Shown here: one piece after another, positions 52,101-64,000 of the stretch | How positions within the stretch are numbered: position 1 is the stretch's first letter | Layout of the letters: every line of letters begins with the position of its first letter | NCBI GenBank assembly: GCA_018907035.1 | Contig: JACCIC010000300.1 | Location: forward strand, 276,001 to 340,000 | Origin: Sycobia sp. Sy_11 | Taxonomy: Eukaryota > Arthropoda > Insecta > Hymenoptera > Epichrysomallidae | Direction of reading: 5' to 3' | Length of the DNA stretch: 64,000 nt | Notes under the pieces: generated by a model | What the model was told of the DNA's origin: nothing | Databases searched by the model: none | The model's input: only the letters and a program-made list of their open reading frames with translations | Position numbers and translations under genes: made by a program

Positions 52101-52289
52101 TCAGCCCATTGCTTTAGAGCTTAGAGCCAATGAGATCGTCAACAACGAGGCCAGCACATATGTTTTGTCCATTGATAAGCGACGCCAGCTCTCAGTGATC
52201 GGGCGGTGGGTGACGATTTTCGCGTCGCGATCCCAATTTCGTGGAGGAATTGTCATACGTGCAATCCCTTTTGACTCCCTATATACATA

Positions 52290-52292
52290 TTT

Positions 52293-52350
<58 letters not shown>

Positions 52351-52353
52351 AAA
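52290..52353. repeat. Perfect 64-bp palindrome around (AT)25
   Basis: Arms TTTCGGC (52290-52296) and GCCGAAA (52347-52353) flank 50 bases of AT. Confidence 0.95.
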
Positions 52354-52845
52354 CGCTTCATTTTCGAAAAGCCCCGACGTTAACATCGACTCCCCCCCCG
52401 CCCTTCCTCACCCGTGCGCCGACATGTTTACTGCCAATTAGCAATGCCGGGCCTGCCGCCGCCACCGCCGCCGCTCGATAGAGAGATATAGTTATATATA
52501 CATATATATATTTGTGCTCGCGACGCGTGGAGAGGAGATCGCGCGCGCGAAGGAGCGCGGCGAGGGAGGGCGGCGGGTCGGGCTGAGAGGGGCCGGGGGG
52601 GGGGGTCTTTTTAATCCTGCCGACGCGGCGCGGTTTCCGCTCAATCGTCACGCTGAATTCTGCAGAAAGTAATCAGCCAATCCGGTATAGGTGGGTGGTC
52701 CTCTCCTTTTCGCCTCTCTTTACTCCCCGACTCCCCCGTTCTCCCACTCGTTCCCTCATTCCGCCGCCCCCTCGTTCCTTCACGTCCCGCGAGGCCCGCG
52801 TGAGCCTCGGCTGCCGGCGAGAGGAATTCCCTCTCTCCCTCTCGC

Positions 52846-52878
<33 letters not shown>

Positions 52879-53029
52879 TTCTGGCTCTCCGAATGACCGC
52901 GGCTCGGCGTGTCCCGCGAACGTGATCGCGCATGCCGCGCGCCGAGTGCACACACGTGTCGGACCTCTTTGCCCTTTCTCCGCCTCGTCCTCCCTTCCCT
53001 TTCTTGCGCTTGTCCGTTGCCTCGATGAA

Positions 53030-53030
<1 letters not shown>

Positions 53031-53117
<87 letters not shown>
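53031..53117. repeat. (TG)n microsatellite, the longest pure array in the window
   Basis: 87 bases of uninterrupted TG; alternating purine-pyrimidine DNA of this length can adopt Z-form. Confidence 0.95.
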
Positions 53118-53121
<4 letters not shown>

Positions 53122-53579
53122 AGTGTACGAAAGAGACCCGCGCCGACACGGGATAAAAAGTTTTTTCGTCGGTCAAAAGGGGATCCATTTTAATAAATTT
53201 TCGTGCGCAACCGCGCCCCTTTATAAAGCCGTGGAGGGAAAGAGAGGCAGATATATATATATAGAGGGCCCAATCGCAAAACGTTCATTTTTACGACCAA
53301 GACCTGTATATATATTTATGCAAGCGTAACGTTTGTCCTTCTTCTTCTTTTCTCCTTTCTTTTAGGTTTTATTTATAATTATATATATTCTATATATTCT
53401 ATATTTTATGCATATATACAGATATATATCAAATAGAAAATATTTAGTGTATACGCCAAGTACAAGTATTCAAATATATAGTTCGTATTATCTGGAAGGT
53501 ATTATAGGAATGTAGTCTGAAATTCTTAGCGCTCAGGTTCACTTTGGCCGCACGAATGCAGCGAGAATATTATTTTATC

Positions 53580-53629
<50 letters not shown>

Positions 53630-54439
53630 CTGTTAGTGCAATAGATACCATATCTGTCGAATTCCAATAATATTTGCATATTTTACCATATTAAGATATA
53701 TACCATTTATTATTTCTCAATGACTTAAGGAGTTAAGGACCTCTGGTTCTGTGATATACGATCGGTGATACGATTGGAATCAGTTGAAAATAAATGGAAG
53801 AAATAATTCAAAGAATATTTAACCTATAAAACCGTACCTATTTTCTATATTAAATATTTAATAGAAATATCTAATGATTCGGATCAATAAGAATCGTCCA
53901 ACTGTTAAAGGCAACGAAATTTCACTCTATTTGCGCAGTGTCTAGCTTGAATTTTTACGAAATTAGTCAACGTTGTGTTGATCGAGGCACTGGATTGCTA
54001 TTGAAAATTTCAGTTTTTTTTTTTTTTTGGCGAACTGCAGTTAATTTTTAACCGAATCAGCTTCAACCGTACGACAATGCGTCTGATAACGACGCATTTC
54101 CTGAAATTAACGAGCATTTGACAAAGGCAATTTGCGTCACGATGAAGATATGAGAATTTATTCTATCGTCCCTGGCAAAAAAGGAACGAAGAACGTCAAT
54201 AGTGAATAATTTCCTCTCTGTCATCGTACGCATCTTCGTAATAAGACCAAAAAACAAAATTCCATTACACTTACGTACGCTGCTATCTCATTGATAAATG
54301 CATCATAAACGTATTTTTGCACGAACGTAATCGTCCTAAGTAGTCCGTATGCGAACAATCCTAAACGAAAGTTTCATCCAAACGCTTTTACATTATATAT
54401 CTATACGTATATGGATATATAATGTACGTGCGCGTACAC

Positions 54440-54492
<53 letters not shown>

Positions 54493-54922
54493 AATAGGTA
54501 CGTGCGCGCTCGTTGCCAAAAAAGCGGATGCATAATTTAAAGCCCTGCAAAAAGCGCGTTACATCGTAGGCATCGGGGGCCCGGTCGCGGGACGCGCGTC
54601 ACGCCGACACACGGGCGCCAATTTATTTACCCCCACCCTCCCACAACACACCCCTCTCGCGCAAAAAATCCGAACGTCCCGTCTTACTTTTTTCACCGGT
54701 CTCCCGCTCCTGCACGGCTCCGACCCCTCCCCCCTCCGCGCCGTCCCTCTGACCCACGTCCGCCTTCCTTTTTTTTCTCTTCTTAGAAATTTACGCAGCG
54801 GCGGCGGCGACGACGACGACGACGCAATCGATGCTCCTAGATAATGAACGCAGATGGAAAACATGCGAAGGGGGCGCAATGCACAACGGTGCGGGGAGAA
54901 CACGAGGTGTATAATACGTTAA

Positions 54923-54969
<47 letters not shown>

Positions 54970-56762
54970 CGTGTGATTATCGTCATGATATACACACGGT
55001 GCGGTTCTGCGCGCGCGCGCGTGTATGTGTATCTGTGCGCGTTCAGGCAGCGTGCACGTAGGTCACGTGCGTTTGTTCGCCTCATGTGGCGTGCACGCGT
55101 GGTCGGGCGCCGTTGCCCGCGGAGACCGAAAGAGAGAGGGAGAGAGAGAGAGAGAGAGAGAGTGAGAGAGATAATATCGCTAAGGCAGACCCTCTCCTTA
55201 GTACTCCTCCGCCTCCCCAACCCCCCAACGCGCTCGTACGCCACTGTGCGAATATCGGCCGGGGAGACGGTAAATTTCTTCTTTCTTTTTTTTTTCTCTT
55301 TTTGTTACGCCGGCAGCTCTCCGATGATGCGGGGTTTGGTCTACGTTTATATATATATATATATATGCACCGGGCTGATTAAGCCAGTCGGGTCGGTAGG
55401 GATTATGCCCGTTTTTTTTTGTACGTTGCACCTCGCGATCGGCAGCTTTAATTAAGAGCCGCGATATCGGTAACCGACCCGAGATCCGAGCGGATTTTCT
55501 CGATAATTTATTTTCATCGTTATTCTTTTTTTTTTTTCTTTTTCTTAAGGTGATCGTCAAAGAATCAATTTTTATCGATCCAGAAACGAGCGCTCGGGCT
55601 TCAAATAATACTTTATACGTGTATAAAGTTAAATTGTTGCGAATCTTTCGTAACGGTAGCCGTGCAACGTATTATTAAATTAATAAACATTGAATAATAA
55701 ATAAATCCTCGGATTTTTATAATCTGCGGATTTGAGCGAGGCGAAATCGCAAGACTTGAGAATTTTTCACCGATACGAACGAGTAAATAATTCTGACTTC
55801 GACGTGCGCCGAGCGAGCGGTGAAGTATTCACTGAGCTAACAGTGAAGTTTTCCGACTGTATCGGCGCAGTTGGCCAATTTCCATTAATTGAGATTTGTG
55901 GAGTACGCGTTAAAAAAAAAAGAAAAAATTTTCTTTTAACGAATCTTTATTAAAGAGCGGTCTACAGACCGTTAATGCACGGAATCGAGCGGATGCGGCC
56001 GCATAAGCCGACCGTCGTGGAACACCGCAGAGAATATATGACGAGGATCTTTCACAATGTAACAATTTTACGACCACGAATCATTAATTAATTCCGAAAA
56101 CCATTGACTAAATTATGCCTGCTCTTATCGTAGTAACAAACCTCCTACAATTAATGATTTTTCAGCATCATTTGTAATCCGGCAATTTTTTTTTCTTATT
56201 TTCTTCGTTTTTCCCATCGCGAAAATATAACCCCGTTTTCATCCTGGGATTACGAATCATCGGATCCCGGACTCGGACGCCGCCCTAACTAGCGATAGCA
56301 GAGTAGAGTTGTCCGCGTCGCCGCATCGGTACACGAGCGTCATTATTCTTACGGTGATTAAACTAGCCGAATGCGCGTCTCGAATAATTTCTCGGAATTA
56401 TTTATAGAGCAGCCGAGCGCGCGCGTAACAGCGGACGGAGTCGATGTAAAAAGAGAAAAAGGGGGGGGGGGAAATCATCCAGTAGTGCGACGCCGCGCGT
56501 GTAATATACGCTTCCTCGTGCGGTAGATATGAGGTATGTACGTGTTCTCCGTACGGACGGGAGAGCAAAAAAAAGAAGAAAAAAAAAAAAAAACAAAAAA
56601 AAAACGGAAGAAAACCAAACAATTATACCGAATTGGTAAGCCGCGCAGTAAATAAAAGTCCAACTACCGCGTGTCATCGCGATAAAAGTCACAATTGTAA
56701 TTTACGGAGAACGGGTGGAAAAAAAATGCAAATCAACAATAAAGGACTTATTAAATGCGCGC

Positions 56763-56804
<42 letters not shown>

Positions 56805-57642
56805 GTCTGCGGGCTCGCGCGGTAGCAACAAACAATGGCGGCCGCGATTACGACCTTATAAATAGGCGTCGTTTGGCCAAAAATTATTTTAAACTTTCGC
56901 TCGGATTATGATGGAGAATTAGGAGCGAGAGCGAGCGAGGGACAGAGAGAGATAGATAGATAGATAGAGAGAGAGGGAGAGAGAGGGAGAGAGAGAGATA
57001 GAGAGAGAGAGAAAGAGCCATTAATAAATCACGACGAAATTTACGGGCGCTATTACATGGAGCATAACTTTTTCTTTCTTCTGGCTCTTTTTATATTTTT
57101 ATTTTATTTTATTTTGTTTTTCTTCGTTTTTTTTTTTACAAAAACAACGATGCTCCTCCCCCCCCCCCGCCATAAATTGCTCGTCCACGCGGCGCACAAT
57201 ACGCCAGTAACTCAATACCAGTTCTAATAGATAAAGTTGGCGTTATAACGCGCGGCGCGTCAATAGGCCGGTACTTATACATATGTATGTGTGTGTATAC
57301 ACACCTATACATTTCTGGGCGGCTTGTTTATTCGCCAAAATAGAAATAAATCTTTCGGGCCGGCACCCCCCCTCCCCCCCACCAACGACCCGGGCGTCCG
57401 ACGCTTCCTCGTAAAGAACAGCTGATCGGCGGAGTTCGAAGTGTGCTGCGTACACGTACGTGTGTATATATACACAGGTATACACGTATATATATACACA
57501 TATATGTACAGGTGACTGAGTAAATCGAGAGTTATTGGTCCGAGAGCGCCAGGGGGTGGAGGATTTTATCCGTATATTTCGCGCTCGCGGTTCGTAATCG
57601 GCGAAGGCCGGTCGTGCCACAATATCGTACATCATTATAATA

Positions 57643-57686
57643 ATCATTATTATTATTAATATTATTATTAATATTACTATTATTAC

Positions 57687-57719
<33 letters not shown>
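57643..57719. repeat. (TTA)n microsatellite
   Basis: Imperfect at the left end, pure TTA over the last 30 bases. Confidence 0.95.
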
Positions 57720-57956
57720 CGCAAGAGAAAAGCGAGCAACCTAAGCGGCCGCCTATATAGTACGCGGCCTATAATATATCATCGAAATACGAGCGACGCG
57801 TGTAACTCGCCGCTTATTTGGCCTGGCCCAATGCCCGCGCTAAACGCTCGTTAACGGGGCGCGAGCGTGAATTGGCTCAATAAACTAGCCGGGCGCGCGA
57901 GCCATCTCGCGCTTATAGATGTATAGTCATACATGTATACATACCTTTAAGTAAGC

Positions 57957-58020
<64 letters not shown>

Positions 58021-58099
58021 CTTATTTATTTAAGCATCCGTGCTCTTAATTATATTATTGAATTATGAGCGAAGTTTATCCTTGCCGCTGGTTCTACCG

Positions 58100-58148
<49 letters not shown>
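57957..58148. repeat. (TA)n and (GT)n microsatellites
   Basis: TA at 57957-58019 with one TG interruption; pure GT at 58101-58148. Confidence 0.95.
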
Positions 58149-58153
<5 letters not shown>

Positions 58154-58772
58154 CTGTGTGTACACACACATATATATATGTACAATATATCTAGTTTAGT
58201 CGGCACCTTGCGAGCCGAGAGCGCGTTTACGATGTCGCGCGCTCGCCGCGAATCGGCCTTTGATCGCGGGTTCTCGCAAACTACCTCCGACTCCCCACCC
58301 CCGATTCTACCAATAGATATATATATATATATATATAGTCCTCCGGGGCGTGCAACACAGCGTCAATCCGCGCACGCAGCTCTCACCCCCCTCTCTCGCT
58401 CCCTATCAATCTATCGAAGGGCGGGAGGATCGCGCGCCACCTATTTCTACGCAGGACTTGGACTTCGCCCACGCGCCTCGCGTCCTCCACCTCGCCGTCG
58501 CTGCACGTGAGCATGGCGCGCATATCGCCCTCTAGCCCTCCGCCATCCCCCTCCCGCGCTACCTTCTGCCCAACCCCTCCCGCCCGCCTCAAGGGCTGTG
58601 CACCGCGCGCGTTACGTACGCGGCGATAAGCGTCCCGGGGGCGAGATCGTGCCGCGCTCTCGTGCGTTTTATGGCGGCGGATGTTGCGTCACTTCTGATC
58701 GCCTCCTTTCTTGCCCCCGCCCCCTCCCACCTCAACCTCCACGACGCCGTCGCGAGTTACAACGCGTCGATG

Positions 58773-58829
<57 letters not shown>

Positions 58830-59011
58830 GCCTGTAGGACTACGTATATAAACTATGTTATGTATGTTAATGCATTCCGCACACGCCATAATGAGGGCCG
58901 TATTTCAATGTTTTGACGACGCGCGCGCACGTGCCCCCATTTTTTTTTCTCTCCTACTACTGGGGTCGGTGCTCGTGCTCCTCTTCCCCTCAGCATGACT
59001 TTCTAATATTC

Positions 59012-59045
<34 letters not shown>

Positions 59046-59281
59046 TCGACGCGAATCGCTACTTAAAGTGATCAGACGAAATGAAATGAAATTACATACA
59101 TATTTCGATTAATTGTAATTTCATGCTTATGTAGAAATTCTTTCTCTGAAAGATATGTTTAGTATGATAATCCTTCTGCCTTGGTAATTCAAATAAATTA
59201 CTCTTCAGAAGCTTTACAATAGTATGTTGTCGTGTGTAGAACAGGGTTTCCAAAAACTGCATTTTGAGACCAGCCTAAGTG

Positions 59282-59325
<44 letters not shown>

Positions 59326-60378
59326 CTGATCCTTGTGAACAATGCCCGACGATCGCCCGGCTTTTCAGGCTAGACCCATTGGCGCTAATATAAGCGTCCC
59401 ATAAATATTTGCCGAGAATCGTTTCGCTGCTCCGCGGTGGGTGTGAACGAGGGCTGGGGGGAGGGGGGCGGGCACGACGCAAATTCATTAACGACACATT
59501 TTTCAAAGCGATCGATAAAATTCCGAACGATAGCGACCGCCTCTTTATACCGGGGATTGGCACGAGCCTCGCGACTCGTGCGATCGAATCGTCGATAAAA
59601 ATCAGCGAGAATCGGACAATTTAATTTAATCTATTCCGATTAACGTGGCAAGAGTCTGACTTGGGCGCGCAAATACCTCGCTGTTCCCGTAAGCAACGCG
59701 ATCTGGCGAATCTACCTCGACGATTAGATAACAGTCGCGCGCTCCTTCGAATGACACTTTAGTCGCCCCGTAGCACAGATTTATAGATGTAATTCGTCGA
59801 TGAATGAAGCCGCGAGATCCCGCGTACATACGTAGACATATTTATTTAGACATACACACATACGAGCCGAGCCCCTTCCACCCGGCCAGTCCGCGCCTCG
59901 GGCCATTGTAAATCGGTAAATCTCCGGTCGCGGCGAGCCCGCCGCGATAGACGCTTTACGAGTGCGCGACGAGCCGCCACCATCTTCCAGAGCCGCCGCC
60001 CCCGCCCCCTTGCCCCCCCCCTCGCTCCAACCGCCCTCCGCCGCGCGTTTACGGCGTGGCTACGACGTGGCTGCGACTGCCGCGGGACCAGGTGAGCCCG
60101 CTAATACACACGAGAGCTCGCGCGCGCGCGTCCATAACGAGGGAGAGAGGGAGAATATAATATCCTCCGCGAGTCTCGCCCTTCCTCTCTCTCTCTTTTT
60201 CCTGTTTCTCTCTCGACCTTTCTGTCTCCCTCGCTCTCATTTCGCGCGCGAGCGTGCGCGCAACAACCTTGGCAAAGGGCGCGTACACGCGCGCAGGTGA
60301 CCGACGTCTAGGAGTGCATAAAGGCTCTTTCTCTCTTTCGCTCTCGTCACAGGACACATTAGCCATCCGAGACCTTTC

Positions 60379-60424
<46 letters not shown>

Positions 60425-60982
60425 GTGCCTCCCGTTATACTCGTGTCCTCTTCACCGTTTATATAGATATATATATATATCCTTCGTCCTTTGGCTTTGA
60501 CCCGAGGAACGAAGATAGAAAGGAAGAGAGAGAGAGGGAGAAAGATGAGACTTGCACGGAAGTCCGCTTAAGCATTTTATGGGGTGGTCGGCGTAATTTG
60601 ATGGCCCTATAAAAACGCCTAGTCTAGTTTTTCCCCGGGGCGTCTCTCGATCCTCTCCGGCCGTCATTCGTCACTCGGCTACGCGGGCACGCGCTCGCGC
60701 TTCTTCTGCGCTCGGCGCGGCGGCCGTCCTGTTCCCACCCTCCTCCCCGCCGCCCCGTCCTGTTTGCCACCGATTTTCCGACCGGCGGGCAAGCCAGACC
60801 CACCTCCCCCTCCCCTTTATTATTTTGTGCTGCACTATATATATATATATATATAGCTATAGATATATATATACACAGACGAACTGATCGTATAACGCAC
60901 GCGCGTCCTCTTTTCTCCACTGTGTGTTATATAAATATACACTCCTACGACGTCTTTCTTTCGACGCTGTTTACACACACAC

Positions 60983-61034
<52 letters not shown>

Positions 61035-61186
61035 GGAAGAGTCACTCGGTGACCCTTATAGCCGAGGGCTGCGATTAGGTGGTTCCCCTCCCCACTCTCC
61101 TTTGCACCGCGCCTGCTATAAATGTCCGCGACGTGAATGCGACGTGTAGCTGCTCTTCAGCAGTCTTCCATCTTCCCATCCCTCTC

Positions 61187-61226
<40 letters not shown>

Positions 61227-62671
61227 ACTTTTAAAGAGAGGTAAGGCGGCTGCGCGCAGTAGCGCCGGGGGACGTGGGCGAGGGAGGAGGAGAAAAATCT
61301 CAATTTTACAGGCTCCTTTTTCCCTCCTTTCAGTTATAAATCTGCCAAATTACACGGCCGCCGCCTCCTTCCCCCACCCCCCGTGTCCAAACGCGACAGT
61401 TAGACGTTGGGACGATCCGTACGGTCGCTGACCCTCCGCCTAGAATGGGATTAAGTGTGCATGGAAGAGCGCCGTATGCGTGACTCGTACTCTTTGATAT
61501 CGTCTGGTACCATCCTCTGTATATGCGTGTGCGCCCGCGCTCGCGCGTGCCAGTAATTGTCATAAGTTTTTCTTCGAAAGCTTTTTTTTTCCTTTTCGTC
61601 GAGGCAACGTGGAGTCGCGCTTCGTCGAATGAAAGGGACCAGACGACAAAGGGGCAGTGCGCGTGCTCTCGGTATACTCTGTTTACTCGAACCGTTACAT
61701 TCGTTGTATGGAGAGAATACGTCGCCCGTGCAAATCAATAAGAATGATCGATGATAATGTGACCGAAGGTGTCCGCTTGAGTATATATCGTATTGACACT
61801 ACCTATTCTGTCAATTTCAAAAAAAAAAAAAAAAAAAAAATACAAAAACTACCAAATATGTAATATAATTCTTTTATCAATACTAATACTTAAAAGATCA
61901 AGGTTTTGTTTGTATTAAATACGTCCGTAATGTGAAATGACAGACACGTTTGCGAATATCGATTGAATTGCACGATCATTGTTTTGATAGCTGTTCCGTC
62001 ATTTTTTTTTTTTGATTCAGTGTCAAATTATAAAGATGAAGACGTAGTTTTCTTGAATAACATGTTTTTTATTAATACATATATATATATGTATATATAT
62101 ATATATCTATATATAGTAATAATAAATAATCCCATCTATATAATTTTTGTAATTTAATATTTTTTGCACCAAGTGTTTGTGTTGCAGCAACCTCTATAGC
62201 AATGGACACCGATGTCTGACGTAGTTTAACACTTACTACTGTATTGTTTCCAAACAAAGACAAAATTAATTTCGGTCGCGTCTTTCTTAATAAAATTCGT
62301 GTTCTTTTTAAAGAAAAATAAATAAATAATACGCAATTATAAGGACTTAATTAAAGTTTAAAAAAATTTATCAATAAAAGAAAAATCAAGGAAATAAACC
62401 GCATCTATAACAAAAGAAACGGGCGAAGGCGTCTGTCTATCCGAACTCGAACCATAGATATATATATACATATATAAAACTAAACCTCCCATAGCAGAAG
62501 CCAACAAATGATTAGCATTCCGCAGAGTCAGGAGCACAAGCCGAAAAAGAAGCTTCGTCGACGTGACGGCTACAGACATATATATACCACCAGAACGGCG
62601 CGTGCGGGAGTTCAATAGCCGGGGAAGAAAAATTCGATTCGCCGACTGAATAACAAAGCCTCCTACCGCCC

Positions 62672-62715
<44 letters not shown>

Positions 62716-62830
62716 TCCACAGAGGCAACGCGCGATTTCATCGTCGCATGATCTGTATAGCCGCGCACCCGTGCGGCTTATCAGAACGTGGGGATCTCGG
62801 GCTTGATAGGGAAAAACAGCAGAGAGCAGC

Positions 62831-62834
<4 letters not shown>

Positions 62835-62890
<56 letters not shown>

Positions 62891-63005
62891 GCGCATACAT
62901 AGCAGTAGAACAGCAGCCAATATACAGTGGGGTGGGCTGAGCAGTCGCAGAGGGAGAGGAAGTTGGGAATCCGGGGACCGGGCGCCCAGTCATCGAATTC
63001 GGGAA

Positions 63006-63049
<44 letters not shown>
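62835..63049. repeat. (TA)n and (GA)n microsatellites
   Basis: TA at 62835-62886 and GA at 63008-63049. Confidence 0.95.
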
Positions 63050-63051
<2 letters not shown>

Positions 63052-64000
63052 GGGAGGGAGATGGAGGGTGAGCAATCGGGGGTCAGGAAACGGGAAACGT
63101 GGTGGAAATTGAAAATGTGATGGACGCCTAGAGGGAGAAAGAGACAGGGCGTGGGCGCGCTAGGGGGGGATTGGGCAGGGAATAGATGGCGAGCCCGGAT
63201 ACGAGTAGGCTCCGATGTCGGGTCGAGAGTAGGAGGCGCGCAAGGCCTGCGGAAATTACGCGGACCAGCGTTTGTATTCCGCGCGTCCTGAAGGGGAGTC
63301 GGGGTGGGGACGGAGGGGGGGTGGATTAACGCCGAGCTGGCTGTCCGGTCTGGTCCTCTCCCCTAACGCTTCCTCCCCCCCCCCCCAAGCATGAATCGGC
63401 TGTTGTGGATTCCCTTCGCCCATCCCCTCCCACCCGCTTCGCGCCAACTCGGTGTACATTTGTATGCGTATACGTATAGATTTGGGTAAGGTATGCGTCT
63501 GAATCGAGACGGCTGCAACTTAATATTGTTAATCCAATTGGGAGAGGCACCGCATAGAGCTTATAGTGCCGGTGGTCGTGCGCCGAATACACGCTATATA
63601 CGTGTTCAATTTACAGATTTGACGTTTATCATTTGATCGATTAAATTTATGCGGGTTAAAAATCTTGTAAATTGTAGTTTTTTTTTTTTTTTTTTGTTTT
63701 ACAAAGTGTTCTGTTAAGGATGAGAAAGAGAAAAAATATTTCTGTTGCCTCGCGAATCCTGTAAAATGCAATTTTATGCCGAACAACTTGAATATTACAA
63801 TCCTGCGTTCTTTAATTTTGATTTTGCAAAGCGCTAGTCTGTTCTACCCTCGTGCGACGTAAAATTGCATTTTTCAACGCGGCTTTGAAAAAGTCGTCTT
63901 CCACTCTCTAAACTTTTCACGGCTGTATAATTGAATGTTAACCTCGCCCGCTGTAAACGTTCGATTGAATCCTCTCAAAGAAAAACAGCATTTTTCTCGA

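Larger units (their letters stand above)
52101..57050. other. Upstream region, no gene recognised
   Basis: Palindromic (TA)n at 52290-52353, CT and TG arrays at 52852-53117, AT-rich unique DNA at 53330-54400 and 55560-56400, (TA)n at 53580-53624, 54440-54488, 54922-54965 and 56766-56801, and AGAT/GA repeats at 56941-57012. No coding signal. Confidence 0.5.
57051..64000. other. Upstream region to the window end, no gene recognised
   Basis: (TTA)n at 57643-57719, (TA)n at 57957-58019, 58777-58825, 59285-59322, 60987-61032, 62675-62712 and 62835-62886, (GT)n at 58101-58148, CT arrays at 59014-59041, 60382-60416 and 61192-61221, GA at 63008-63049. 61760-62650 and 63500-64000 are AT-rich unique DNA. 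Isolated plus-strand donor-like sites occur at 60092 (CCAG|GTGAGC) and 61241 without a convincing gene. Confidence 0.5.

Noticed and set aside
58455..58506. Plus-strand exon-like segment DLDFAHAPRVLHLAVAA between a good acceptor and GTGAGC
   Set aside because: Local DNA is GC-rich at all codon positions, both strands look equally biased and no partner exon was found.
59962..60300. Plus-strand Pro/Ala-rich open frame ending near a CCAG|GTGAGC donor
   Set aside because: Low-complexity GC-rich translation with no acceptor or start that I could support.

Overview
The window is a piece of an insect chromosome holding one gene that I recognise with certainty: the most posterior Hox gene, Abdominal-B (Abd-B), on the minus strand. 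The homeodomain is the typical Abd-B type and sits just after the EWTG (Exd/Pbx-contact) motif. Intron structure, GC-rich coding exons in an AT-rich background, homopolymeric Gln/Gly/Ala/His tracts and very dense dinucleotide microsatellites all fit a holometabolous insect. Hymenoptera is my guess, but the sequence does not prove it.

Layout. Positions 1-3834 lie downstream of Abd-B and hold only simple repeats. Abd-B coding exon 2, with the homeobox, is at 4668-5101. A 14.4-kb intron (5102-19493) full of (TA)n, (GA)n and (CA)n arrays separates it from the large coding exon 1 (19494-20739). The exon 1 donor and exon 2 acceptor are both phase 1 and join in frame through a split Gly codon. From the single in-frame ATG (20739) the spliced protein is 559 residues. 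Positions 20872-64000 (43 kb) lie 5' of Abd-B. I could not recognise another protein gene there. It is a mosaic of GC-rich patches, microsatellites and AT-rich unique DNA, and probably holds the promoter, upstream regulatory DNA and possibly alternative 5' exons of Abd-B.

Main discovery. The homeobox reading frame ends at a TGA in the context CAG-TGA-CCC, but the same frame stays strongly coding beyond it: 136 codons (about 98% G/C at third positions) to a TAG, then 102 more codons (about 90%) to a TGA at 3948-3950. The last part ends in a non-repetitive, helix-like segment (RYIAFLREYAQFERRLNEAN). The simplest reading is successive stop-codon readthrough making a 799-residue Abd-B, adding a 240-residue tail behind the homeodomain. 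Editing, an unseen splice or an assembly error remain to be excluded.

Secondary observations: GC3-rich codons upstream of the only AUG (possible non-AUG start); several minus-strand exon-like segments with good splice sites, at 30627-30688, 28376-28419, 25622-25774 and 14188-14245, that keep frame with the homeobox exon; two perfect palindromes built around (TA)n arrays; and an inverted pair of YY1/Pho-like motifs at 43860-44021 that could mark a Polycomb response element.
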